38,802 nt of DNA from Candidatus Poribacteria bacterium. GTDB lineage: Bacteria > Poribacteria > WGA-4E > WGA-3G. Below the pieces are notes generated by a model. It was not told the origin of the DNA. It did no database searches and saw only the letters and a list, made by a program, of their open reading frames with translations. The DNA is taken from NCBI GenBank assembly GCA_026702755.1, contig JAPPBX010000021.1, forward strand, positions 1 to 38,802. Reading direction: 5' to 3'. Shown piece by piece: positions 1 through 9,522 of this stretch (the stretch's first letter is position 1; the number at the start of each line of letters is the position of its first letter). The translations under genes and the position numbers were made by a program.

Positions 1-210
1 AGATGCCGCCCCTACGGGGCTTGCGTTCTTTGGATAGCACCGTTCTATACAGATGCCGCCCCTATGGGGCTAATGATGGAATGTTATACGCGATCTACAC
101 AGATACCGCCCCTACAGGGCTTGGTTCCTTTGGTTTTAACCCTGCTACACAGATACCGCCCCTACGGGGCTATGTTTTAGTGAGGGCACGCGGTCTACAC
201 AGATGCCGCA
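1..210 (+). repeat. REP array, subfamily 1 (four copies plus a truncated one)
   Basis: Four head-to-tail copies, at about 1-22, 46-72, 95-121 and 144-171, share an ACAGATGCC-type tail followed by the palindrome GCCCCTACGGGGC (5-bp stem, TAC/GTA loop). A fifth at 193-210 keeps only the tail. Spacers of about 25-35 bp are partly conserved between copies. The array lies beyond the 3' end of the minus-strand gene at 256-2085. Open frames through these repeats spell peptides such as YTDAAPTGL and are not genes. Confidence 0.9.
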
Positions 211-255
211 GAAATACCCAAGCAAAAACACCCCAAGAAAAAACCCCACCATACA

Positions 256-2085
256 CTATGGCGAAAACTCACTCGCTTTTACATAGTACAAAAATCCGAT
301 GCACATTTCATCTGTTGTTTTTTCGCCCCAGCCGACTGGGACCGGTGGGTCGTGGGGGTTTGCTGGGTTCTCTGCTGAGTTGTCGAAATGGGCGACGAGG
401 TCTACACGCGTGCCAGCAGGTAGGAAAATCGGCTCGCGGTAGTGGTAGACATCTTGCCAATTGAAATCCCAATCTTGAATCCATATCAGATCGTGCTTAT
501 CGCCGGACGGGGTTGTTGCGACAAGGCGCATGTCGCGTCCGAGGAGATGCATGTGGGGCATCGCCGCCAAGAGGTAGACATCCGTTTTGAAGTTTTCGGA
601 TGCTAAGACCTCATACCACTTTTCACCGGCAGGGATAACGAAATCGCTGTTGATTGCGTCGCCGATGCGGAGCTTGGTGGTCTTCGCCGTTTTGGAGAAA
701 TATAATCCCAACCGCGAACGATCGCGTTCAACGTGTCCGGTGCGGTAGTAATGCACCTGCATGACGATATCGGCACCCTTCGGCAAGAGATACCCGACAC
801 CCTCCGGCAAGACAGACGGCGTGACACCGGGTGCCCAACCGCCAAGCGTTCCTGCGCTATCGAACCCCGGTCCCGTGCCTTCCGTGACATAGCCGGGTTT
901 CGGGTCCTGTGCGTCAAGTTTACGCGCCTCGCCGTTCACATCGAGATAGGCGATGACGTGATGCACGGTCTTCCGATTACCGGGTTGCACGTCAACCGCT
1001 TGAACGTACATGTCCGTGTCGAAATTCGTGGGGATGATGAACTGGCGATACTCGTCTTCGCCTTCCGGTGCGATCTCATATTCAACCGGCATTTCAGCGA
1101 TCCAGTCGGGTTCACCGAGTGCCCAGCCTTTAGGGAATTCAGGGGCGGGCGGGACCGCGTCGAGGTCGCCTGCGGGTGCACCGGCTTCGACCCAACCTGC
1201 GATCATCTGGATTTCGGTGTCCGTGAGGCGGCGTTCGTTCTTGAAGTCGCCGTAACCGACAGCGGGTTGCCACGGCGGCATGAGGCGTGCCTTCGTGTAT
1301 TCGGCGATTTCGGTTGCCCACGCCTTCGCGTCGCTGTAGTCGGTGAGTGTGAAGGGTGCGACTTCGCCGTGCCGATGACACGTCTGACAATTCTTCTGGA
1401 GTATCGACGCGATGTGTTCGCTATAGGTAACCTCTGCGGGGATGTCCGTTTCAGGAAGATGGACCGTGCAGCCGAACGCCGGTGTCTCTTGCACTGGGAT
1501 TTCGGTGTCGGTGTGCGTTGCGAGGAGCGCGTCGCGTAGGTAGTTATGCTTGATGCGGGTTTCGTAGCGGTTGTCGTCGATGGCACCGCGGTAGCGGAGG
1601 GTGTTGCTCGTATCCACGAGGATCGCCTGTGGTGTCATGGTTGCACCGAGGGCGCGTGCGAGTTTACCGGTTGCGTCCTTGACGACTGGGAACGGGAATT
1701 CCGCTTTGGCGGCGTAGCTTTTCACATCGTCCATGGAGTCGTTTTCGTTGGGGTAGACTCCGACGAAGGTGGTGCTTTGCGACGCGAATTCGTCGTGCAG
1801 CCGTTTCAGGCGCATCGTGTAGCGTTGCGCGACGGGGCATTCGGTTGCGAGGAGGACGAAGACGACGGGTCCCCGTTCAGTGAGTGCCTCTAAATTGTAT
1901 GTATTCCCGTTGAGTGCGGTGAAGGTGAGGCGTGGTAGTTCTGTGCCGATCGGGACGTTGCCCGGTTGTAGCGTCGCTTCTTGGATGACGCGGTGTTTCT
2001 TTGGGATTGTATAGTCGTCGGTCGCAGTGTGCCCTGCGAGCGGTAGTGTGAGGATAAGGGATAGTATTAGGATATACGGTTTCAT
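256..2085 (-). CDS. Secreted redoxin / cytochrome c / copper type II monooxygenase-like fusion protein
   Basis: A 609-aa exported protein. The start at 2085 is chosen because a GGAGG lies 7 bp upstream and a signal peptide follows at once (about residues 1-21, ending AGHTA); the longer frame upstream only translates a REP. Residues 45-195 form an AhpC/TSA-like thioredoxin fold with one peroxidatic-type cysteine (C83 in TECPVAQ). Residues 225-305 carry one haem motif, CQTCH (C233, C236, H237), with M269 in RLMPPW as a possible axial ligand. Residues 345-600 resemble copper type II ascorbate-dependent monooxygenases: HH375-376, H445, HMH511-513 and M594 in DEMC match the two-copper ligand pattern. 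It probably acts outside the cytoplasmic membrane in redox chemistry, possibly peroxide or copper-dependent oxidation; the substrate is unknown. The domains are clear from motifs, but the overall reaction is inferred. Confidence 0.85.
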   Translation of the reverse strand: MKPYILILSLILTLPLAGHTATDDYTIPKKHRVIQEATLQPGNVPIGTELPRLTFTALNGNTYNLEALTERGPVVFVLLATECPVAQRYTMRLKRLHDEFASQSTTFVGVYPNENDSMDDVKSYAAKAEFPFPVVKDATGKLARALGATMTPQAILVDTSNTLRYRGAIDDNRYETRIKHNYLRDALLATHTDTEIPVQETPAFGCTVHLPETDIPAEVTYSEHIASILQKNCQTCHRHGEVAPFTLTDYSDAKAWATEIAEYTKARLMPPWQPAVGYGDFKNERRLTDTEIQMIAGWVEAGAPAGDLDAVPPAPEFPKGWALGEPDWIAEMPVEYEIAPEGEDEYRQFIIPTNFDTDMYVQAVDVQPGNRKTVHHVIAYLDVNGEARKLDAQDPKPGYVTEGTGPGFDSAGTLGGWAPGVTPSVLPEGVGYLLPKGADIVMQVHYYRTGHVERDRSRLGLYFSKTAKTTKLRIGDAINSDFVIPAGEKWYEVLASENFKTDVYLLAAMPHMHLLGRDMRLVATTPSGDKHDLIWIQDWDFNWQDVYHYREPIFLPAGTRVDLVAHFDNSAENPANPHDPPVPVGWGEKTTDEMCIGFLYYVKASEFSP

Positions 2086-2118
2086 GTGGACCTCCGTTTG
2101 GTGATTTTGTTTGGTTTT

Positions 2119-2147
2119 AGTATAGCATGTTTTTGGGATTTTGTCAA
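2119..2147 (-). promoter_or_regulatory. Sigma-70 promoter for the redoxin-cytochrome gene
   Basis: Read on the minus strand: TTGACA (2147-2142), 17-bp spacer, TATACT (2124-2119). The predicted transcription start near 2112 leaves a leader of about 27 nt before the start at 2085. Confidence 0.65.
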
Positions 2148-2153
2148 GGGGTT

Positions 2154-2227
2154 TTAGCCCCGTAGGGGCGGCATCTGTGTAGAAACGCATATAACATAAG
2201 AATCAAGCCCTGTAGGGGCGGCATTTA
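2154..2227 (-). repeat. Two inverted subfamily-1 REPs flanking RAYT1 on the left
   Basis: Two copies, at 2154-2184 and 2205-2227, lie in the opposite orientation to the arrays at 1-210 and 2737-3470. The RAYT1 gene (2238-2708) is therefore bracketed by outward-inverted REPs, the usual BIME-like arrangement of RAYT loci. Confidence 0.85.
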
Positions 2228-2237
2228 TATTACTCGT

Positions 2238-2708
2238 TCACAACGCGTCATTATCCGAATCAAAAACATATTTCTCTTCGTAGGCAACTTTAAAAAGTTC
2301 CAAAATCTCAAAATATTCCTCACGAAACGTTTTTTTCGAATGATGTTTTTCCTGATTTTTGATGTAGTTGACGAGATGATTCAATTGAGATTGCGCATAC
2401 GAAAACGCGCCAAACCCTTCCTGCCATTCAAATCGCCCTACAACCCACCGTTTTCGGTTAATAAATTTTGATGAATGTGCCTTGATGTCTCTTACAAGAT
2501 CAGATATAGCAGCGTCCGGTGTTAGTCCAATAAGGATGTGAACATGATCGGGCATGGAATTGATTTGAATGAGGGTTTGTTTTTTGTTGTTGATGATGCC
2601 CATGATGTAGCCGTGGAGTTCGGTTTTGTGTTGTTTGGGGATGAGGGATTGCCGGCCTTTGACGGCGAAGACAATGTGTATATAGATTTGTGTGTAGGTG
2701 TTTGGCAT
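2238..2708 (-). CDS. REP-associated tyrosine transposase (IS200/Y1-like), copy 1
   Basis: A 156-aa Y1 HUH single-strand transposase of the IS200 TnpA/RAYT type. The metal-binding HUH motif is DHVH (H55, H57). The catalytic tyrosine is probably Y115 in the helix VNYIKNQEKHH, with Q119 and the HH pair after it. It lies inside subfamily-1 REPs that are inverted on its two sides, which points to a RAYT that nicks and spreads those palindromes rather than a plain insertion sequence; no left or right IS ends were recognised. The ribosome binding site is weak (AAGAAAA). It aligns without gaps over about 150 residues with the copy at 24439-24918, at roughly 70% identity by eye, with both active-site motifs kept. 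Family call firm, REP specificity inferred. Confidence 0.9.
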   Translation of the reverse strand: MPNTYTQIYIHIVFAVKGRQSLIPKQHKTELHGYIMGIINNKKQTLIQINSMPDHVHILIGLTPDAAISDLVRDIKAHSSKFINRKRWVVGRFEWQEGFGAFSYAQSQLNHLVNYIKNQEKHHSKKTFREEYFEILELFKVAYEEKYVFDSDNDAL

Positions 2709-2736
2709 GGTTTTCTTTCTATAAAATTATACAGTT

Positions 2737-3470
2737 TTACATAGATACCGCCCCTACGGGGCTTGATTGTTTCGGGCACGCGTGGTCTACACAGATATCG
2801 CCCCTACGGGGCTAATGATGCGATGTTATACGCGCTCTATACAGATGCCACCCCTACGGGGCTTGATTGTTTGGGGCACCCGTGCTCTACATAGATGCCA
2901 CCCCTACGGGGCTAATGATGCGATGTTATACGCGCTCTATACAGATGCCACCCCTACGGGGCTTGATTGTTTGGGGCACCCGTGCTCTACATAGATGCCA
3001 CCCCTACGGGGCTAATGATGCGATGTTATACGCGCTCTATACAGATGCCACCCCTACGGGGCTTGATTGTTTGGGGCACCCGTGCTCTACATAGATGCCA
3101 CCCCTACGGGGCTAATGATGCGATGTTATACGCGCTCTACACAGATGCCGCCCCTACGGGGCTTGGGTGTTTGGATAGCACCGTTCTATACAGATACCGC
3201 CCCTACAGGGCTTGGATCCTCTGGCTCTAACGCTGCTACATAGATGCCGCCCCTACGGGGCTTGGTTGTTTGGGGTAGCATTCTACACAGATGTCGTCCC
3301 TACGGGACTAAAGATCATTTTCTCCATTTTCTTACAACTACACAGATGCTACACTCTACATAGATGCCGCCCCTACGGGGCTAATGAGGCAATGTTATAC
3401 GCAGGTCTACACAGATATCGCCCCTACGGGGCTTGCGTTCTTTGGATAGCACGTTCTACATAGATACCGC
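2737..3470 (+). repeat. REP array with a 100-bp tandem repeat
   Basis: About fourteen subfamily-1 REPs lie head to tail. From about 2737 to 3165 they are organised in a higher-order unit of exactly 100 bp holding two REPs and two different spacers. Near-perfect copies start at 2821, 2921 and 3021, and diverged ones at 2721 and 3121. Beyond 3165 the spacers diverge, and one REP (3286-3309) has compensating changes in the stem (GTCCCTACGGGAC). Near-identity of the 100-bp units suggests recent local duplication. Confidence 0.9.
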
Positions 3471-3555
3471 AGAAATACGCAGAAATACACAAGCAAATAA
3501 ACCCTACGGGGCTTGGTTTCTTAGTATAACACCTTTACGGATGACATCAAAGAAT

Positions 3556-3630
3556 TTTTAGCCCCGTAGGGGCGACATTTGTGTAGAAACGCGTTTACCC
3601 AAAGTCTTTAGCCCTGTAGGGGCGGTATCT
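3556..3630 (-). repeat. Inverted pair of subfamily-1 REPs
   Basis: Two copies in opposite orientation to the preceding array, at about 3558-3590 and 3607-3630, close the array just before the terminator of the next gene. Confidence 0.8.
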
Positions 3631-3646
3631 AAAAAAATGGATAAAA

Positions 3647-3674
3647 AAAGGCGCGGTGTTGAAACCGCGCCTTT
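3647..3674 (-). terminator. Rho-independent terminator of the 1611-aa protein gene
   Basis: An 11-bp stem AAAGGCGCGGT / ACCGCGCCTTT with a short loop. On the minus strand it is followed by a run of T, 27 bp past the stop codon at 3701. Confidence 0.8.
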
Positions 3675-3700
3675 GTTATGTTGGGAATGGGAATTCCCGC

Positions 3701-6700
3701 CTATTTCAAGATGACCATTTTTCGCATGGTCGATGTTTCGTCGGTTTCGAGCTGGTAGAAATAGAGACCGCTCGCGACGAGTTCGCCGAACGAATTGCGA
3801 CCATCCCAATACGCTGCACGATCGCGACTGGTGTAGTAGCCTGCGGATTGATGTCCGAGCTCTAATGTCCGGACGACGAGACCTTGCGCATCGTAAATGG
3901 TGAGTTTGACGTTGGTGTTGGTCGCTAACTCGTACGGAATCCAGGTTTCAGGGTTGAACGGATTCGGATAGTTGGCGAGCAACTGCGTCTTCCCTGGACG
4001 CGCCGATGCGATCAGACTCTGGAGATACTGTAGCGTCAAATACGCCGCAGGCGACCGATCATTCGTTGCAAGCAACAGATCGATCTGCTCCTGGATGCGG
4101 TCTACCTGAACCGCTGTGAGTCTTGCATGTCCTACTGTCGGCGCACCCGCTGCACCAGGATCACGATTGTCAAAGACAAGGAGCAGATCAAGGAAGTTGA
4201 CTGCGCCATCACCGTTGACATCGTAAGCGGCATTGTTCGTTCCCGATGCACCGGCGACTAAAGCCGCGTCGACATTGTCAACCGTGCCGTCGCCATTGAC
4301 ATCGTATTTGGATTTGGCGGTTGTCGTGTCTCGTGGTCCCTGCTGTTGGGACGGTGTGTCGACATTCTCGCCACCAATTGCGATAGCACCCGGTGCCATC
4401 AAGCCAGTGGCAACACTTATGAGTTTCTGGTTATCAATGCGTATCCGCTGGATTCTACCCTGGTCGTCCGCCCAAAAGAGCTTGCCATCTGCAATATCAA
4501 CGGCAATACCTTGCGGGACAGCCGTCGTAGTGATCACTTCTGATACACCTGACCCGTTAAGGTTCGCACTTCGGATTCTACCGGTAGTGTCGCTTGTCTG
4601 CTCCGTCCAGTAGACTTTATTGCCACCAAGGGCGATACCACCGAGGGTACCGGCACCTGTCACGATATTGCGAACGACTGTTGTGCCTTCGGTGTTTGCA
4701 TACCGAACGCTTCCACCTGCCTCTGTCCAATAAATCCTACCAGCGGAGACGGCGATATTCATTGGGTCATCCAACCCTTGAATAAAGTTTGGTTTGAATT
4801 GCGTGCCGTCGACGTTCATCTGACGGATTCTGTTTCTGCCATTCGTCAGGTAAAGCTTACCGTTTGCACTATCAATTGCAATCCCATGGGGCAGGCTTGG
4901 GAGGTCCTTAAAGACCTCAGCCCCTGAGCCATCAAGGTTCGCGCTATGGATTTTTCCAGAGGCACCTCCTGTCCGCTCCGTCCAGTAGACTTTCCCGCCT
5001 GCGGTATCGACAGCAACATCGGTCGCGCTGTCAGCGATCTTCTCCGCTTTCTCACCGGCGAGACGATAGAGTTTTCCGTCGTCTATCCAGTACATTACGG
5101 GACGGTTGGCTGCTGCGACGTGGATGACAGCGTCTAAGGTGGTGCTAAAGTTTACGGCATCTAAACCGGTGACGCTTGCGCGCACCTTATTGACTTCACG
5201 TTCACTGCCGAGTGTGAGGCTCGTCTGTGCGCGTCCATTGGCGTTCGTCGTTGCGGTTTCAGCGGAGAGAGTTCCACCGCCTTCCGTCACTTCAAAGGTT
5301 ACCCTAATGCCGTCAACGGCGTCGCCTTCTGCGTCTTGGACTTCAACGACAAGCGGGTTCGCGAGGGCACTGTCTGGGTTACCGCCTTGGTTATCACCAG
5401 ACACTTTTGTGAGGCTTGCGGGTGGCGGCCCTGTGGTAATCGTGAATTCCACTGGATCCAGCCCATTTACGGTTGCCTGCACCGTGATGGTACCAGCACC
5501 CGTTGGGGTGAGGGGTGCCTCCGCCCTGCCGTTCCGATCTGTGTCCACACGGAGCGCATATCCTGTACCCCGCTGCGTAAGCCGCGCGTTGCGCGACGTA
5601 ACTTGGAACCTAACACTCACACCCGTAACCCCGTCTTCGTTGTCGTCTAAGACTTGGACGACGAGCGGATCGGCGAGTTCATTGTTCAGCGTGCCGCGCT
5701 GGTTGTTTCCATCATACACTTCAAGATATTCCGGTGCCAGTTCCGCCGTGGCGGTGAAGGTTACCGAAACGCCATTGATCGTTGCGGTAACGGTGTTGGT
5801 GCCAGCATTTCTTCCCAACCTCAGACGTGCCTGCGCCTGTCCACTTGCGTTAGTTGTCGGGCTGGCTGGAGAAACACGACCGCCGCCGCGGGTTACCGTG
5901 AACTGAACAACCTGATTCGGCACTGCCTGACCTGAGGTGTTCACAACCGTCACGACGAGCGGGTCAGCGAGCCACGTATTGGGTTCACCCGTCTGGTTGT
6001 TCCCGTCAAATTCTACGAGACGGAGACCGGACGCAGTAACAGGTGTACGCGGAGGTGTGGTTGTAGGCGGAGCGGTTCCGGTTCCGGTGATTAAAAACCG
6101 ACCTTGCACTGAATCATAGTTATTAGCACTGGCGGTGACGTGGTTTCCAGAACCCGGCGTGCTCCCCCGTGTAAGGGAGACTGTAGTGGTACCGTTGGTC
6201 CCGGTCGATACACTTGAACTGGCGAGCGTCCCACCTGTAGCACTTAGGCTAACCGTTACATTCGCCGGCTGGCCACTCGAATCGGTTGCGGTAATGGTAA
6301 CAGTAGCAGTTGTCCCAGGGGCACCATTGAATGGATCTACCCGAACGGTGAGGGTTCCCGTTTGCACCGGTGCCGCTGTTACACTAACGGTAACTGAATG
6401 CCGAGTATCATTGACAAAGATAGTGAGGCTAAAGTCAGCGACTTGATCAGGTAGCGTGAGTGTGCTTGTGAAGGTGGTGCCTGACCGTGTGAAGCTTCCG
6501 ACATTCGCTCTCAGGAAGGTATCACCGAGTCCGCCTGGATCAATGCTTGCGTTCGCAGGTGCGGTAATCGTAAGTGTTGCCGTGCCACCAGCAGTCCCAG
6601 TGACAGTAGACGGAACGTCAACCGTCACGAGTGGTGGTGGTGCGGTGTCATCTTCATCGTCAGCGGGGTCGTCCCTGGGTGTGGTTGCCCGACCATTGAC

Positions 6701-8536
6701 ATTGAAGGTCTTTGTCCGAGTCCGCCCATTAGAGATATCAATTCTTGAGAAAACTTGTTTCGCACCCGGCAGATCACCTACGTTGTATCTTACTGAGGCT
6801 CGACCAGTATCGTCAGTGTTGACGACTATGAACAGCGCTGTGTGGTCAGGAACGTCCGCAGGCGAGTCATCTATCTCTTCACCGGGATCCCCTGGCTCAG
6901 GTCCCGATAACTCTCCACTGTTGGTCGTGAACGTGACGGGTGCATCTGCAACGATCCGTCCACCTGCATCTCTCACAAGGACAACCAAGGGCTCATCAAG
7001 GGGCTCATCAACAGGAGCGTGTTGATTATCACCATCTACTATCGTGATCGTTGCTGCATCTGTTGATACTACTGTTGTTGCCGTCGCCCTAAATGTTATG
7101 GCTGTCGCTCCTGCTGCTGTCGCACTGACATTCTGATTTGTTGCTGTACTCCCTAATTGGAAGTAGACTTTGGCATCACCACTGCGATCGGTTTGAACGA
7201 GTACATCATCATCAACATCAGTAGGAGTGTCATCGGCGGTCATCGGATAAATCGATGTAGCCGTGACCGGGTCATTGATATTCGAGATATCAGTAAATTC
7301 GCTTGCCCAGTTATCAGAGGCATCAACATAGGCGATTGTGCCGGGGACAGGAAGGAAGCGCTCATTTGTGTCCGTGGCGTTATTTGAACTAAACGTGACT
7401 ATCGCCATCGGGATGCCTCTGTTCTTCTCATCTCTTACTCTAACGACAAAGGGGTCTGCAAGCCGTCCTCCGGTGGCACCTCCCTGAGGGCTGCCACCGA
7501 CTATTTCCATTCTCGGGTAACCGTAGACAAAAATAGCAGTCACAGGAGGTACGGTCGTTCCTGGAGCCTTTATAGTAACTCTGTTAGTTCCGCCTCTCAT
7601 GTCGAGATGCACATTGGAACCAGTATCGCTGCCTGTCGCAGCGTTACTGGATGTCTCCAGTGAACGACTGGAACTACTTTTGCTCATGGGGGCACCCGCA
7701 TTATCCCCAGTATAGCCTTTTTGTACATAAAATTGTCCGGGCCCCTCGACAACTTCAAGCGTAACCGGAGTATCAGCAGCAGGAGTTACCGTAATTTGAA
7801 CCGGTGAATCATGAGTATCGTCCCTCCCGACGCTGTAATTACCACCAGCGGGAATAGTCGTAGCAGCAAAACTCAATGCTGTCGCGGGTGTGGTTTTATA
7901 GTTGACTACATAGACCGTATAAGCCATAAGGAGGCCTGATACTACCCCGCCGCGGTTATCAGCGGCAACAGTGGAATCAGTGACCCTGACTACAACTGTT
8001 CCTACACCGGTAGGTTCAAGGGTTAAGGTGATGGAGCCTGAAAACCGTTCATCATTCGCTGCAGCATCATAACTGTCGTGCGAACGCTCATACATCGTAA
8101 GACTAGCAGCCCTAGCACTGGGGACGTTATTGCTTCCTACCTTTTTAATAGCCGCGCTTCCAACAACCGTAATGGTAATCTGCTCCTGATCATAATAGTG
8201 AGCATCATCATAATCTACTGGTGTATCAGTACCAATTGTAAATCCAGATCCATCAGTATTATCATAAAACATGTTAGTGCGATCAGCTGCTGGTACAGAA
8301 GTACCGGTTGTATCTGTTGAGGGGACTGACGTGAACCCTGGCCTCCTCTCCGCACCCTTAAGGGTTATAGGAACCCGTATCGTAAACTCCTGGTTCTGGT
8401 ATACCGTCCGAAGGTCACCGTCGCTGGAGCTGTGGTTTCCAAAGGTCAGCGCGTCCGCGGTGCCCTGCACGCTGAACGCCAGCACGAGGGTCATCAGCAG
8501 TCCGAGTACAATTTTTCGTGTCGTTAAGGTGTTCAT
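3701..8536 (-). CDS. Giant secreted Ig-like / YWTD propeller / dockerin protein with C-terminal sorting domain
   Basis: A 1611-aa exported protein. Residues 1-29 are a signal peptide ending in TADA. Invasin-like Big_1 modules carrying the signature DGNNQ/GDNQ followed by LADPLVV lie at about 340-475, 495-610, 836-930, 934-1035 and 1039-1137. Residues 1140-1405 contain six YWTD-type blades (MYWID, VYWTE, LYLTN, IYWTE, VYWTE, LFWAD), enough for a closed six-bladed LDL-receptor-type propeller. Residues 1409-1456 are a type I dockerin with two DVNGDG calcium loops. The last 92 residues, from NYPNPFNPETWIPYEL, form a FlgD-like module of the kind used as a type IX secretion signal. The start has a GAGG upstream; the only promoter seen lies 590 bp away. 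Role: probably a surface adhesion or scaffold protein. No cohesin partner is visible in the window. Confidence 0.9.
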   Translation of the reverse strand: MNTLTTRKIVLGLLMTLVLAFSVQGTADALTFGNHSSSDGDLRTVYQNQEFTIRVPITLKGAERRPGFTSVPSTDTTGTSVPAADRTNMFYDNTDGSGFTIGTDTPVDYDDAHYYDQEQITITVVGSAAIKKVGSNNVPSARAASLTMYERSHDSYDAAANDERFSGSITLTLEPTGVGTVVVRVTDSTVAADNRGGVVSGLLMAYTVYVVNYKTTPATALSFAATTIPAGGNYSVGRDDTHDSPVQITVTPAADTPVTLEVVEGPGQFYVQKGYTGDNAGAPMSKSSSSRSLETSSNAATGSDTGSNVHLDMRGGTNRVTIKAPGTTVPPVTAIFVYGYPRMEIVGGSPQGGATGGRLADPFVVRVRDEKNRGIPMAIVTFSSNNATDTNERFLPVPGTIAYVDASDNWASEFTDISNINDPVTATSIYPMTADDTPTDVDDDVLVQTDRSGDAKVYFQLGSTATNQNVSATAAGATAITFRATATTVVSTDAATITIVDGDNQHAPVDEPLDEPLVVLVRDAGGRIVADAPVTFTTNSGELSGPEPGDPGEEIDDSPADVPDHTALFIVVNTDDTGRASVRYNVGDLPGAKQVFSRIDISNGRTRTKTFNVNGRATTPRDDPADDEDDTAPPPLVTVDVPSTVTGTAGGTATLTITAPANASIDPGGLGDTFLRANVGSFTRSGTTFTSTLTLPDQVADFSLTIFVNDTRHSVTVSVTAAPVQTGTLTVRVDPFNGAPGTTATVTITATDSSGQPANVTVSLSATGGTLASSSVSTGTNGTTTVSLTRGSTPGSGNHVTASANNYDSVQGRFLITGTGTAPPTTTPPRTPVTASGLRLVEFDGNNQTGEPNTWLADPLVVTVVNTSGQAVPNQVVQFTVTRGGGRVSPASPTTNASGQAQARLRLGRNAGTNTVTATINGVSVTFTATAELAPEYLEVYDGNNQRGTLNNELADPLVVQVLDDNEDGVTGVSVRFQVTSRNARLTQRGTGYALRVDTDRNGRAEAPLTPTGAGTITVQATVNGLDPVEFTITTGPPPASLTKVSGDNQGGNPDSALANPLVVEVQDAEGDAVDGIRVTFEVTEGGGTLSAETATTNANGRAQTSLTLGSEREVNKVRASVTGLDAVNFSTTLDAVIHVAAANRPVMYWIDDGKLYRLAGEKAEKIADSATDVAVDTAGGKVYWTERTGGASGKIHSANLDGSGAEVFKDLPSLPHGIAIDSANGKLYLTNGRNRIRQMNVDGTQFKPNFIQGLDDPMNIAVSAGRIYWTEAGGSVRYANTEGTTVVRNIVTGAGTLGGIALGGNKVYWTEQTSDTTGRIRSANLNGSGVSEVITTTAVPQGIAVDIADGKLFWADDQGRIQRIRIDNQKLISVATGLMAPGAIAIGGENVDTPSQQQGPRDTTTAKSKYDVNGDGTVDNVDAALVAGASGTNNAAYDVNGDGAVNFLDLLLVFDNRDPGAAGAPTVGHARLTAVQVDRIQEQIDLLLATNDRSPAAYLTLQYLQSLIASARPGKTQLLANYPNPFNPETWIPYELATNTNVKLTIYDAQGLVVRTLELGHQSAGYYTSRDRAAYWDGRNSFGELVASGLYFYQLETDETSTMRKMVILK

Positions 8537-9522
8537 GAAAAAATATACCTCATCTTCGTTTTATAAGGTTGTGCAGGACTGAGGCACGGGACCTTGTCCT
8601 ACAGGTCAATGGATATTCAGCGCGGGCTTCGTGGGGAAACCCGCACGCGTGCCTCGCTGTTTATTGGTTATTGGCTATCGGCTTTCAGCCGTCGGCTGTC
8701 GGCAGTCAGTCATCAGTCCCTTTCAAGGATGTTTGAATCTTTGGGTGATAACTCTTCTTGCTGGAAGCGACGTGCCGATCGTTATGTGTGCAGCTACATT
8801 TGGCAGCTGCGAAAGTCTGTTATTGGAGACCGTCGACTATCGGTTTCCATCAGCAAAGCGGAAACATCAGTAGTGCCCCCTGTGACAGGTATCGTTCGTA
8901 TAATCGCAACAGCCGACTGATTTCTTTTGGTTCTTGCTAATTTCTGAATATAATATGAATGCCTTCTTTGTAGCACAATCTTTTAGATTGTGTGCACTAA
9001 GACGCAAACTAAAAGTTTGCGGTACAAGGACAGGACACTGGTTACTTGTTATCACTATGTTTGTTGCTTTTCTTCGGATTTTGCTTCAAAATGATGCGGA
9101 CGCGTCGTTCCTAATGTAAATTATAATATATATCTGTGTGTTTTGTCAAGTTTTTTAATGGTTGTTAGTTTGCCTCGCAGTGAGAGTTAATAGTTATTAG
9201 TGGTTTGCGTGGAAGTTTTTTATTAAAAGAAGCGCGTATTGGACAACCGCTGGAAACTGACTGCTGATAACTATAGCGATTAACTTTTAAACGTTGGGAT
9301 TATGGGTTGGTTACGTATTTTGTTAGCGGATGGAAGGGTGGAAGAGTGGAAGGGTGGAAGAGTGGAAGCGATACTGACTACTGATAACTGACAACTGACA
9401 ACTATTCGCGTCTGAAGCGGGATTTGCAGGATTTAGGGATTGACCGGATTAGGAAGGCGAGGACACACTCCTCGCCCACCAGCAAGGGTGGAAGATTGGG
9501 CGTAAAAGCGGTAGGTGACAGG
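8537..9522. other. Gene-free spacer with simple repeats and one minus-strand promoter
   Basis: No supported gene. It holds a GGCTATCGGCTTTCAGCC-type repeat (about 8670-8715, related to the one at 30888-30984), a GGAAGAGTGGAAGGGT direct repeat near 9330-9370, an ACTGATAACTGACAACTG repeat near 9370-9400, and one copy of the TCTGAAGCGGGATTTGCAGG family at about 9411-9435. Short frames here lack ribosome binding sites and family resemblance. Confidence 0.6.
9120..9149 (-). promoter_or_regulatory. Sigma-70-like promoter directed toward the 1611-aa protein gene
   Basis: Minus strand: TTGACA (9149-9144), 18-bp spacer, TATAAT (9125-9120), preceded by an A-rich tract. If it drives the gene starting at 8536, the leader would be about 575 nt long. 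Confidence 0.5.

Noticed and set aside
733-1539. 268-codon plus-strand frame opposite the redoxin-cytochrome gene
   Set aside because: Shadow of a well-supported minus-strand gene; no family resemblance.
2737-3165. CRISPR array
   Set aside because: The 100-bp period contains repeated spacers as well as repeated palindromes; the intervening sequences are not unique, and no cas genes are present.
2767-3230. Open frames spelling YTDAAPTGL / MPPLRGL peptides
   Set aside because: They are translations of REP arrays, without ribosome binding sites or family resemblance.
5106-5906. 266-codon plus-strand frame inside the 1611-aa gene
   Set aside because: Antisense shadow with Ser/Val/Pro-rich low-complexity composition.
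8594-9119. Several 60-108 codon frames
   Set aside because: They translate dispersed repeats and overlap one another on both strands; none has a credible start.
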